A stretch of 64,000 nt of DNA from Nitrospirota bacterium (lineage in GTDB: Bacteria; Nitrospirota; Thermodesulfovibrionia; UBA6902): positions 183,276-247,275 of the forward strand of contig JACQZF010000006.1 of assembly GCA_016213945.1 (NCBI GenBank), in the 5' to 3' direction. The notes beneath the pieces were generated by a model that did no database searches, was not told the DNA's origin, and saw only the letters and a program-made list of their open reading frames with translations. The number at the start of each line of letters is the position of its first letter. Position 1 is the stretch's first letter. Positions 53,164 through 61,298 of the stretch are shown here, piece after piece. The translations under genes and the position numbers were made by a program.

Positions 53164-53771
53164 TTTTGTGGAAGTATCAGCAATGTCCAGAATTTTGTCC
53201 TCTCCCATGACCTCAGAAAACTGTTCAGAGGTATAAACTTATGCCTCTTTTTACCGGAGTTGGCAACTATACCGTTTTCATTATACCCCGTGACCACCAT
53301 GAAATGGTTCTTCTGGTAGACCCAGATACCGTAGTCGACCATGACAATCAGGGGATTGCCGGCGTCAATATTCCTTTTGATATCTTCAAAGCCGCCTTCG
53401 TACTGAGCGGCCTTTAATCCCTTTCTCTCCGCGTACAAGATCATGTCCATATTCAGCGTCCCGCGCGCGGACCTGCTGTACACCTCCTCCGCGATCTCAT
53501 CGGGCGTAACATTGAGCCCCCGGTAATTCAGTATCGCGGCAAGCGATGAAGGGCCGCACTGGTAGTCTTCCTGCGGATAGAACGGGACATTGCTTATAAC
53601 GCGGTCATCGGCGGACTGCCTGATATCACGCCCGGCAGAGCATGAAAGGAGCAGGGACATGGCAAGGAACAAAACAAAAGGATGCCTTCTAAAGAAGACA
53701 TCCTTTTTGTGCGGCTGACCTATGTGAGACTTTATCCATGCTTTCAGCAGGGACAAGAAAATAGTCGTCAT
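53160..53771 (-). CDS. C39-family cysteine peptidase (PA2778-like), lipoprotein
   Basis: 203 residues: N-terminal hydrophobic segment with lipobox LLLSC, then a C39 papain-like domain with Cys in DYQCGPSSLAAIL and His in NHFMVVTGY. The catalytic Asp may follow in GIVANSG. Family members process or cleave peptides in the envelope. It starts one base into the preceding PA2779-like gene (shared base 53771), forming a three-gene operon with the TPR lipoprotein. Confidence 0.82.
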   Translation of the reverse strand: MTTIFLSLLKAWIKSHIGQPHKKDVFFRRHPFVLFLAMSLLLSCSAGRDIRQSADDRVISNVPFYPQEDYQCGPSSLAAILNYRGLNVTPDEIAEEVYSRSARGTLNMDMILYAERKGLKAAQYEGGFEDIKRNIDAGNPLIVMVDYGIWVYQKNHFMVVTGYNENGIVANSGKKRHKFIPLNSFLRSWERTKFWTLLILPQK

Positions 53772-54163
53772 TACGTGACTACAACCCTGTGCCCGGTGAT
53801 TTTCAGCAGGATGACAATGAGGATCGCGATCACGAGAAGCGCGATTATTACACCAAGGGCATCATCGCCGGCAACTTTGAAATCATCAAGCTTCTGAGAA
53901 AACTGGTGAAGCTGCTCATCGCTCAACTGGCTGAGCTTTGACTGGACCTCATCCTGTGAGAACCCCAGTTTCCCAAGACGCTCCTTCACCATCTTCATCT
54001 CTATGAACTTCTGGACCTTCTGAAGGTCCGCGACCCTGTCAAATCCCGGAATCGCGAGGGCCTCAGAGGGGGAAATGCCCGCATCGACCTTGGGCGCAAT
54101 GCCTATCAGGAACATCGCAAAAACAAGATACCATGAGACACATCTGATAAGTTGTCTGTTCAC
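53771..54163 (-). CDS. PA2779-family membrane protein
   Basis: 130 residues: signal-like hydrophobic N-terminus, the conserved block ALAIPGFDRVADLQKVQKFI with LGKLGFSQDEVQSKLSQLSD, and a C-terminal transmembrane helix. The family is found beside PA2778-type C39 peptidases, as here, and might be its substrate or partner. AGGAGG before the ATG. Confidence 0.82.
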   Translation of the reverse strand: MNRQLIRCVSWYLVFAMFLIGIAPKVDAGISPSEALAIPGFDRVADLQKVQKFIEMKMVKERLGKLGFSQDEVQSKLSQLSDEQLHQFSQKLDDFKVAGDDALGVIIALLVIAILIVILLKITGHRVVVT

Positions 54164-54245
54164 CTATTTCACCTCCTTTAAATTTTCACATCAGTATTTG
54201 ATAAATTATTACACCCTGTGGTCTCTGCCACAGTTCCAAATTTCT

Positions 54246-54334
54246 GTCATTCCGGCGGCTCCGTCCGACCTACTGTTGGCTTGTCGGGAATCTTTCCAGA
54301 AGGATTCCCGACGCGCTTCGCTTGCGGGAATGAC
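54246..54334. repeat. GTCAT...ATGAC palindromic repeat, copy R6 (long form)
   Basis: 89 bp, same subtype as R3 (10211). It is flanked by two similar small hairpin words, CTGTGGTCTCTGCCACAG (near 54214) and TTGCGGTCTCTGCCGCAG (near 54366), which suggests a composite repeat. No gene in 54164-54499. Confidence 0.85.
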
Positions 54335-54411
54335 ACCAACAATAAACTTTCAAATAATGGACGACTTGCGGTCTCTGCCGCAGGGTCCTTCACGACGATA
54401 ATTTAATAAAA

Positions 54412-54443
54412 TTGTAGAGACGCCATTAATGGCGTCTCTGCAA
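54412..54443. repeat. 32-bp palindrome TTGTAGAGACGCCATT / inverse
   Basis: Nearly perfect palindrome (16 bp each side, one G-T). The AGAGACGC..GCGTCTCT core resembles a palindrome I know as dispersed in cyanobacterial and other genomes. No T-run follows on the minus strand, so a terminator role for the neighbouring ndk is uncertain. Confidence 0.75.
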
Positions 54444-54499
54444 CATATACAAATAATATGAAATCGTTTCAGCTGTGTCAAGCGGAAATGTCAAACTTC

Positions 54500-55240
54500 C
54501 TAATAATTTTCCCGCTTCTCATTGATGAGGTATTTTGCGACCACAGATTCAAGAGTGTCTGATGCTGCCTGGCCTTGCTGCAGCGCGCGCAGAGTTTCGA
54601 GGTCGGACTTCCAGACAGTATCTCCGGGCACGAGAAAGCAGATGCCGCCCGGCTCATCCTTCGTGTAAAGTTTACCGTCCTTATAAAAATAGTAGTCCCT
54701 GCTTACATCGGTCAGATACGCGTGCATGAATGGAGGGATATCATTCGGCCTGAACCAGAGCTTGATCTCTCTCTCCGCATCACTGTCATTGGCAGAGGCG
54801 TGAATGAGGTTATCCATGCGGTCGCCGATCACTTTTCCCTCAGCGTCTTTTATGGGGACCACTGTCCCGAGCGCGCGGATGCATCCCGGCTTCTGGTCTC
54901 TTGCAGCGTGGGGGTTCGTCGGCCCAACGATGTCCCGTATCTTTTTTACCGCGTCAGCACCCTGATACACAATCGCGATCACCCTGTGCTTCTCCGGTTC
55001 ATTCGGATAATGTAAATCCCCCATGATGTATTCCAGCAGAGAGGGGAAAAAAACCTTGCCCCGGTGTTCAGCATAATGTTCACCTGCAAGCATTTTGCTG
55101 ACATGGACAATCTTCGTGGCGGCAAAGCGCAGCCCGGTATGAAATTCGGAAAGTTGAGAAAGTATATAACCCGTCAGCGAATTTTTGAGCGCGTCCGGTT
55201 TGATAAGCACAAGGGTCTGTTCAAGCTTTTTATTATTCAT
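54500..55240 (-). CDS. ndk: Nucleoside-diphosphate kinase, long form
   Basis: 246 residues against ~140 in the usual enzyme. The core is intact: LVLIKPDAL (Lys14), the Kpn loop region, and the phospho-accepting His147 in DNLIHASANDSD. Extra sequence lies in the middle (VGPTNPHAARDQKPGCIRAL.. with an insertion VVPIKDAEGKVIG) and in a ~90-residue C-terminal extension (PPFMHAYLTDVSRDYYFYKD..). It transfers phosphate between nucleotides. Single gene. Confidence 0.85.
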   Translation of the reverse strand: MNNKKLEQTLVLIKPDALKNSLTGYILSQLSEFHTGLRFAATKIVHVSKMLAGEHYAEHRGKVFFPSLLEYIMGDLHYPNEPEKHRVIAIVYQGADAVKKIRDIVGPTNPHAARDQKPGCIRALGTVVPIKDAEGKVIGDRMDNLIHASANDSDAEREIKLWFRPNDIPPFMHAYLTDVSRDYYFYKDGKLYTKDEPGGICFLVPGDTVWKSDLETLRALQQGQAASDTLESVVAKYLINEKRENY

Positions 55241-55461
55241 ACAAAGTCACCTCTTTCGCAAAACCTGTTTTGAAAATATATTTGTCCTCTTCTGAGGGAC
55301 AGGGCTAAAAAATCGAGTATTAACTTTATAACTCAACAGGAGGCGCTGTCAAGGTTGGCCCGTTGATCTTTGAATGCCCGCGGGAACACCACAGATCGGG
55401 CCCAATTCAGCAGATTAAAGTTATCTCCTTAAAAGTGCGATATATTATTATGAAAACAACA

Positions 55462-55490
55462 TTGATACTAAAAGAAAAAATTGATATAAG
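55462..55490 (+). promoter_or_regulatory. Sigma-70 promoter of the VWA operon
   Basis: TTGATA (55462-55467), a 17-bp spacer, TATAAG (55485-55490): 5 of 6 matches in both boxes. A GGAGG follows at 55502 but is 14 nt from the ATG, longer than ideal. The rest of the gap 55241-55461 shows no gene. Confidence 0.65.
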
Positions 55491-55520
55491 GAAAATAGAA
55501 CGGAGGTTTTAAAAACATAT

Positions 55521-55898
55521 ATGGATAACCTGATTCTTTTCGGCAGATTTTTGGTTCGCGACGGGAAGGTTTCTGAAAAAGAGCTTTTAAATGCCATAAA
55601 AGTGCAGCATGAAATAAATTCCTCCTTTGCGGCTATTGCGCTTGAAGGCGGTTTCATCACACTTGATGATTTTAAAAAGGCTTTATCCTGTCAAAGACAG
55701 AAGGGGATAAAGTTTAGGGAGGCGTTAATTGAATTAAAAATTACAGACAATGACACGGTCGAAAAGATTGATAAGGCGTTTAATGAAAATACAGTAAGGC
55801 TGGGTGAACTGCTGGTAAAAAGAGGCGTAATAACAGAAGATGCCCTCAAAAAGGCATTGGAAGATTTTAAAGAAAAAGGCACTGTTTTTGTATCGTGA
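55521..55898 (+). CDS. GspE/MshE N-terminal-domain protein
   Basis: 125 residues with two copies of the short helical motif of the type II secretion/MSHA ATPase N-terminal domain (FGRFLVRDGKVSEKELLNAI; LGELLVKRGVITEDALKKAL). In MshE this domain binds c-di-GMP, but no ATPase is attached here. First gene of a three-gene operon; its stop overlaps the GTG start of the VWA gene. Confidence 0.7.
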   Translation: MDNLILFGRFLVRDGKVSEKELLNAIKVQHEINSSFAAIALEGGFITLDDFKKALSCQRQKGIKFREALIELKITDNDTVEKIDKAFNENTVRLGELLVKRGVITEDALKKALEDFKEKGTVFVS

Positions 55899-57352
55899 AT
55901 AAAAAGCTGAATGCCATATTTTTGGGTTTCGTTATTTTATCTTCAGACGCAGCATATGCCGTTGAAAAGAAAAATATAGACGTAGCGCTCGTCATGGACA
56001 GTACGGGCAGCATGAAAAAGACAGACCCCCTGTCGCTCCGTATCCCCGCCGCAAAATTATTCATCTCCCTTCTGGACAGTAAAGACCGTACCGGCGTGGT
56101 GAGTTTCAGCGATGAGGCCTCCACACTTGTTCCTTTAACTGTATTAGACAGCGGGGAGAATAAGAATGCATTACTGAATGCGGCGGACAGGATAACTTCC
56201 GCAGGTTTTCATACGAATCTGTATGAGGCGGTCAATAAAGGTTTTGAAATTCTCTCCAGCGATAAAAAAGCTGGAAGGGACCAGATAATCGTACTCATGT
56301 CCGACGGGCTGATGGATACGGGTGATCCTGAAAAAGACAGGACACTTGCTGAAAAATTGCAGACAGACCTAACGAAGGCGCTCGTGGACAGCGGGATAAA
56401 GGTCTACGCTATAGCCTTTACCGGGCAGTCCGACAGGCAGCTTCTTGAGAAGATCTCAAAACAGACCGGCGGATTTTTCAACCTTGCCATGACGGACAAG
56501 GATTTCCACGTGGTATTTACCTCAATATTTGAGGGCCTCAAAACTCCTGATATGCTGCCGATGACCCAGAACGGCTTTCTCGTAGACAAATCGATTGAAG
56601 AAGTCACAATTGTCGCGACAAAAGAGACGGCCGGCACAGTCATACAACTCAGATCTCCTGAAGGAAAAGAATATTCTTCCAAAAACAGACCGCCTGACGG
56701 AGAGTGGTTTGTATCCAATAATTTCGATATGGCAACAATAAAAAAACCTGCCGGGGGGAAATGGGAGATACTCTTCAGCGCCGGGAAAAACAACAAGGCG
56801 TACGTAATTACAAACCTCAATCTTCAGACCAATTTCAATGAGCTGTATCCGCTGTTTGGCGAGACACTTGACATAAAGGTCTGGCTTGAAAGAGAGGGGA
56901 AGCCCCTTCAGGAGAAAGAGGTCCTGGAGAAGATCGACATCTACCTTGAGCTGACCAAACCGGACGGGGAAACAATGAAGCTGTCGCCCTTTGATCAGGG
57001 CAGCGGCGTATTCCAGCGAAAGATCGAACTGTTTACAGCAGGCAGTTACAAGCTCAGGATTGTCGCGGATGGAAAGACCTTCCAGAGGGAGAAGGCATTT
57101 GTTTTCAAAGCGTCGGACGTAAAGGAGTCGCAGGAAGAGATGAAGATCAGACAGTCGCTGAAAAAAACCGAAAAGACCGCAGAGCAGGAGCCGCTGAAAA
57201 AAGATCATGATGATAAGGTCAACTGGGTAAAGGTGATCATTCAATTTGCGGTCATCAATCTCGTGGTATGCGCCGTAGTGATTGCTTATCTCAAGAGGAA
57301 ATATTTTATGGATTTAGCCCAATCCATAATCAAAAGGAAAAAAGAAAAATGA
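55895..57352 (+). CDS. VWA-domain protein, secreted and membrane-anchored
   Basis: 485 residues from GTG 55895 (4-nt overlap with the gene before). Signal peptide 1-22, VWA domain about 27-210 with a complete MIDAS (DSTGSM at 35-40, the Thr in the TNL loop, MSDG), a beta-rich region (about 220-400) and one transmembrane helix near 435-455 followed by a basic tail. The VWA side is periplasmic. It probably senses or binds a partner through Mg2+. Part of a coupled trio. Confidence 0.82.
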   Translation: MNKKLNAIFLGFVILSSDAAYAVEKKNIDVALVMDSTGSMKKTDPLSLRIPAAKLFISLLDSKDRTGVVSFSDEASTLVPLTVLDSGENKNALLNAADRITSAGFHTNLYEAVNKGFEILSSDKKAGRDQIIVLMSDGLMDTGDPEKDRTLAEKLQTDLTKALVDSGIKVYAIAFTGQSDRQLLEKISKQTGGFFNLAMTDKDFHVVFTSIFEGLKTPDMLPMTQNGFLVDKSIEEVTIVATKETAGTVIQLRSPEGKEYSSKNRPPDGEWFVSNNFDMATIKKPAGGKWEILFSAGKNNKAYVITNLNLQTNFNELYPLFGETLDIKVWLEREGKPLQEKEVLEKIDIYLELTKPDGETMKLSPFDQGSGVFQRKIELFTAGSYKLRIVADGKTFQREKAFVFKASDVKESQEEMKIRQSLKKTEKTAEQEPLKKDHDDKVNWVKVIIQFAVINLVVCAVVIAYLKRKYFMDLAQSIIKRKKEK

Positions 57353-57984
57353 TAAGAGTCAACGCCCTTGTATTTCTGTTTATCATTCAGTTCCTCCTGC
57401 TGTTCCTGTGCCTTTCCATATTCCTGTTCATCAGGCATAGAAAGCTGTCGGTAAAAGCTACCATAGCCCAGGGTGAGATCAGGAGGCTTGAAAGTGAAAT
57501 GACCGGTCAGCAGCAGGAAATTACAAACCTTCTGCCTCTACAGGATATGATTAAAGACTTACAGCAAAAGTTTGAAGAGTCAAAGACCCTCAATGTAAAA
57601 ATGAAAGAGATGATCGACTTCCTTGTGCCCGAGGCTGAGAGGACCAAGGAATTCCAGCAACTGCTTGACGAGATGGAGCAAAGCAATAAAAACCTCGACA
57701 CGTCCCTTGCAACGCTTCAGATGGAAAATGCGTCATTGAATGAACAGATGAAGTCTTCCAGAAAGGAAGTCGACAAACTGTCCACAAAACTGCGGGACAC
57801 GGTGAAGAAGGACGAATATCAAAATGTGTTAAGCGAGAAGAAGAGCCTTGAACTGAAGGTGGAAAGCCTTCAGACAAGGCTGGATGAAAAGACAAAGGAG
57901 ATCGAAAAGCTTGAGAAGAATTACATATACCTTGAGAAAGAATATAACGCCTTATATAAAAACTTTAAAGGAGAAGAACCGTAA
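57349..57984 (+). CDS. Transmembrane coiled-coil protein
   Basis: 211 residues from ATG 57349 (ATGA overlap with the VWA stop; the longer frame from 57268 is only an overlap artefact). One transmembrane helix at 5-28, then a nearly continuous coiled coil to the end (IRRLESEMTGQQQEITNLL.. KEIEKLEKNYIYLEKEYN). No family recognised. Likely a scaffold for the VWA protein. Confidence 0.65.
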   Translation: MIRVNALVFLFIIQFLLLFLCLSIFLFIRHRKLSVKATIAQGEIRRLESEMTGQQQEITNLLPLQDMIKDLQQKFEESKTLNVKMKEMIDFLVPEAERTKEFQQLLDEMEQSNKNLDTSLATLQMENASLNEQMKSSRKEVDKLSTKLRDTVKKDEYQNVLSEKKSLELKVESLQTRLDEKTKEIEKLEKNYIYLEKEYNALYKNFKGEEP

Positions 57985-58098
57985 AGGGAAACCGACAGTT
58001 TAAGGGCCTTTGTTGAGTTTCTGCATTTTGTTTCCTGGATGCGCTTCCCGGTTATTATCGTATAATTTCAGCTTAGATTTTTCTCTTTATACAGGGGA

Positions 58099-58127
58099 TT
58101 GACAAATAAATAAAACTATTATAGTAT
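58099..58127 (+). promoter_or_regulatory. Promoter of rho with ~200-nt leader
   Basis: Perfect TTGACA (58099-58104), 17 bp, TAGTAT (58122-58127). The transcript would have a leader of about 200 nt before rho, containing a small hairpin word AGGTTT-A-AAACCT near 58170. Rho mRNA leaders are known to be self-regulated in E. coli. No gene in 57985-58335. Confidence 0.6.
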
Positions 58128-58335
58128 GTCTTTAACAAATCTTCATCGTGTAATTCCCGTTTGTATTGAAAGGTTTAAAACCTCCAAGAGTATGTTTTCA
58201 AAAAAAACAAGGAGAACATCCAAATAGTTTATATATTTTAGACATTGAAGCTGACAGGCAATTCCATTTTGCCTCAAAAAGAACACAAGTTATACCCTAA
58301 ACAATTTAATCCCACAAAAAAGGAAGCATAACCCC

Positions 58336-59619
58336 ATGGCAGAGAAGAACAAAAATCAAGGAGTAGTAGGCATGAATATTACAGACCTCAAGGAAAAGAC
58401 CATAGATGAATTAACAAAGATGGCGAAAGGCTTAAGCGTTGAAGGGGCGAGGGGCCTCAGGAAACAGGACCTCATCTTTGCGATACTTCAGGCACAGACA
58501 GAAAAGACAGGTTTGATCTTTGGAGAAGGCGTGCTGGAGATCCTGCCTGACGGCTTCGGGTTTCTCCGTTCGCCCAATTACAGCTATCTGCCGGGCCCTG
58601 ACGATATATACGTTTCCCCTTCACAGATCAGAAGGTTCAACCTGCGCACCGGAGACCTTGTAACCGGACAGATACGCCCGCCGAAAGAGAGTGAAAGGTA
58701 TTTCGCCCTCCTTAAGGTCGAGGCCATAAACCATGAGTCTCCCGATGAAAACATTGAAAGGGCCTTATTTGACAATCTCACTCCCTATTACCCGACAGAA
58801 GCCATAAACCTCGAATACCACAAGGATGATTACTCAACGAGGGTAATGTCGCTTGTTACTCCCATTGGAATGGGACAGAGAGGCATGATCGTCGCAGCGC
58901 CGAGGACCGGTAAGACCATGCTGCTTCAGTCCATAGCGAAGTCAGTAAAAAAGAACCACCCTGATGTACATCTTATCATCCTCCTTATCGATGAAAGACC
59001 TGAGGAAGTTACCGACTGGAAGAGACAGGTCAACGCGGAAATAATCAGCTCGACCTTTGACGAGCCGCCTCAGAGGCATATACAGGTTGCCGAAATGGTC
59101 ATTGAAAGGTCAAAGAGGCTTGTTGAATCAAAGAGGAATGTCGTGATCCTCCTTGATTCGATAACCAGGCTCGCGAGGGCGTACAACGCCGTGATCCCTG
59201 CCAGCGGAAAGGTCCTTTCAGGCGGCCTTGATTCCAACGCGCTTCAGAAACCGAAGAGGTTTTTCGGGACCGCCAGGAACATTGAAGACGGCGGCAGCCT
59301 GACAATCCTTGCAACTGCCCTTATTGACACAGGCAGCAGGATGGACGACGTTATCTTTGAAGAGTTCAAAGGCACAGGCAACATGGAACTGCATCTCGAC
59401 AGAAAGCTCGTTGACAAGAGGATCTTCCCGAGCATAAATATCAACGCCTCAGGCACAAGAAAAGAAGAACTCCTTGTTGAGAAAACCGTGCTTCAAAGGA
59501 TGTGGATATTGCGCAAGGTCCTGCACTCGCTCAGCACGGTGGAAAGCATGGAGTTCCTGCTTGACAAGATGTCCGGGACGAAGAGCAACAAAGACTTCCT
59601 TGATATGATGAATAAATAG
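58336..59619 (+). CDS. rho: Transcription termination factor Rho
   Basis: 427 residues. N-terminal helix domain ([12 protein letters not shown]), RNA-binding OSB fold ([38 protein letters not shown]), Walker [18 protein letters not shown], the Q-loop and R-loop ([32 protein letters not shown]). A later start, ATG 58372 with AAGGAG 8 nt upstream, gives the usual [10 protein letters not shown]-terminus and may be the real one; the start listed has a weaker AAGGA. Confidence 0.96.
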   Translation: MAEKNKNQGVVGMNITDLKEKTIDELTKMAKGLSVEGARGLRKQDLIFAILQAQTEKTGLIFGEGVLEILPDGFGFLRSPNYSYLPGPDDIYVSPSQIRRFNLRTGDLVTGQIRPPKESERYFALLKVEAINHESPDENIERALFDNLTPYYPTEAINLEYHKDDYSTRVMSLVTPIGMGQRGMIVAAPRTGKTMLLQSIAKSVKKNHPDVHLIILLIDERPEEVTDWKRQVNAEIISSTFDEPPQRHIQVAEMVIERSKRLVESKRNVVILLDSITRLARAYNAVIPASGKVLSGGLDSNALQKPKRFFGTARNIEDGGSLTILATALIDTGSRMDDVIFEEFKGTGNMELHLDRKLVDKRIFPSININASGTRKEELLVEKTVLQRMWILRKVLHSLSTVESMEFLLDKMSGTKSNKDFLDMMNK

Positions 59620-59630
59620 GGGGGCAGACC

Positions 59631-60287
59631 TTACATCAACTCTCTGAAATCATGGATAGTGAGAAATTTTTCCGTCTTCTTTGGCTCCGCCTTTGAACTT
59701 GCCCGCGCCTTAAACAGCAAATGCCTGATGCCGAATTCCTTCGCAGTTTTTAAAACATCTTCCGTGTCGTCAATAAAGAGGGAATGCTCTTTGTCGAATT
59801 TCAGTTTCCTCTCAGCCTTCTGCCAGAATTCAATGAATTCTTTCGGATGACCTACATCAAAAGAACACAGCACATCGTCAAAATACTTCCCGATCTGCGT
59901 CTTGTTGAATTTTATCTTCACGGTCTTGAAGTGGGCATTTGTCAGAAGGAATATCTTCTTCCTGTGCTTCCTCATCATCTTTAAAAAATCTATGACATGA
60001 GGATGCACCTCGATGAGGTGGCGTATCTGTTCTTTAAGCGCGGGGATGTCGAGGTGAAGCTCTTTGGACCAGAAATCGATATCGCACCAGTTCAAGGTCT
60101 TTTCATGTGATTTGTAGGTCGTGAATAAAAGCTCCTTTGCAGCGCCGAATGTAATGTTGTGCTTCTCGGCATATTTTTCAGGCACGAGGTGTCCCCAGAA
60201 ATAATCGTCAAAATAGAGGTCAAGCAGCGTGCCGTCCATGTCAAGAAGAATGTATTTTATTTCATCTAACGGTATTTGTTTGAGCAT
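59631..60287 (-). CDS. HAD-superfamily phosphatase (YrfG/GMP-IMP nucleotidase-like)
   Basis: 218 residues. HAD motif I LLDMDGTLLD, motif II LLTNAH, motif III Lys in VGHPKEF and motif IV FIDDTEDVL. The cap domain and the phrase NITFGAAKELLFTTY with ..NWCDIDFWSKEL match the YrfG group, which dephosphorylates purine nucleotides in E. coli. Substrate here inferred only. AAAGGAA before the ATG. Convergent with rho. Confidence 0.82.
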   Translation of the reverse strand: MLKQIPLDEIKYILLDMDGTLLDLYFDDYFWGHLVPEKYAEKHNITFGAAKELLFTTYKSHEKTLNWCDIDFWSKELHLDIPALKEQIRHLIEVHPHVIDFLKMMRKHRKKIFLLTNAHFKTVKIKFNKTQIGKYFDDVLCSFDVGHPKEFIEFWQKAERKLKFDKEHSLFIDDTEDVLKTAKEFGIRHLLFKARASSKAEPKKTEKFLTIHDFRELM

Positions 60288-60348
60288 TGTATTCCTTTTA
60301 CAAGATTGGTTATGATGGAATTTATTGTAACATTTTCCAAAAGGGAAC

Positions 60349-60415
60349 CGCAGAGGACACAGAGAAGGAACTTAAAAGAGAAGTACTTCCCTGCGTACTT
60401 TGCGGTTAAACTTAA
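60349..60415. repeat. Dispersed CGCAGAGGACACAGAG repeat
   Basis: Begins CCGCAGAGGACACAGAG and ends TTTGCGGTT, so its ends are inverted. The first part repeats 13824-13840. It is read as part of the open frame upstream of the SDR gene but is not coding. Confidence 0.55.
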
Positions 60416-60419
60416 CATT

Positions 60420-61298
60420 ATGAAAAGACTTCTTGTAACAGGCGCCAGCGGCTTCCTGGGTTGGAATATCTGCAATACTTCGAAAAAAGACCGGGAAGTT
60501 TACGGAACGGTTTTTTCTCATCCTGTTGAGATCGACGGCGCAAACATCGTCAGAGTTGATCTGACGGATTTTAACGACCTGAAAAAATTGTTCAATGAGG
60601 TCCGTCCTGATGCGGTTATACATACGGCAGCGGCGTCCGATCCCAATTATTGCCAGAAGAATAAAGATGTATCGCGCAAGATCAACGTTGACGCATCTGC
60701 CAACATTGCGGGTTTGTGTTCGGACCATAAAATTCCCTGCGCCTTCACTTCAACCGATCTTGTATTTGACGGCTTGAACGCCCCTTATCGTGAAGGGGAC
60801 CCGGTTTGCCCCGTAAATATTTATGGAGAGCAGAAGGTGCTGGCGGAGCAGGAGATGCTTAAGAGGTATCCTGATACCGCAGTGTGCCGGATGGTTTTGA
60901 TGTTCGGATTGCCAAGTCCCGTGTCTGAAAGTTTCATTCAAACATGGATAAGATTGATGAGAGGAGGAAAAGAATTAAGATTGTTTGTTGATGAATTCAG
61001 AAACCCTGTCAGCGCTGAAACCGCTGTTCAGGGGCTTTTCATCGCGCTTGAGAAAGTAAAAGGTATAATTCACCTTGGCGGCATTGAACGTATTTCGCGG
61101 TATGAATTAGGATCGCTGTTAAGGAATGTTTTAGGACTGCATGAAGCAAAGCTGATACAGTACCGTCAAAGGGACATTGTAATGGCGGCCCCCAGGCCGC
61201 CGGATGTGACGCTTGATAGCGCAAAGGCTTACACGCTGGGTTTCAGCCCCTTATCTCTACGGGATGAACTTCAGAAAATACGAGATATGTTTTACTGA
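60420..61298 (+). CDS. SDR sugar reductase, dTDP-4-dehydrorhamnose reductase (RmlD/RfbD) type
   Basis: 292 residues from ATG 60420; the frame extends 48 residues upstream through a dispersed repeat and is not conserved there. Rossmann motif TGASGFLG, catalytic YGEQK (YxxxK), FTSTDLVFDG and RNPVSAETAV are typical of RmlD. It reduces a dTDP-keto-sugar with NADPH. No other rml genes are nearby, so the exact sugar is unsure. Overlaps the convergent TolC-like gene by 7 bp. Confidence 0.82.
   Translation: MKRLLVTGASGFLGWNICNTSKKDREVYGTVFSHPVEIDGANIVRVDLTDFNDLKKLFNEVRPDAVIHTAAASDPNYCQKNKDVSRKINVDASANIAGLCSDHKIPCAFTSTDLVFDGLNAPYREGDPVCPVNIYGEQKVLAEQEMLKRYPDTAVCRMVLMFGLPSPVSESFIQTWIRLMRGGKELRLFVDEFRNPVSAETAVQGLFIALEKVKGIIHLGGIERISRYELGSLLRNVLGLHEAKLIQYRQRDIVMAAPRPPDVTLDSAKAYTLGFSPLSLRDELQKIRDMFY

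Noticed and set aside
55895..57352. VWA gene as a BatA/BatB (aerotolerance) operon member
   Set aside because: No MoxR ATPase or DUF58 gene is adjacent, and the neighbours are an MshE-N-like protein and a coiled coil.
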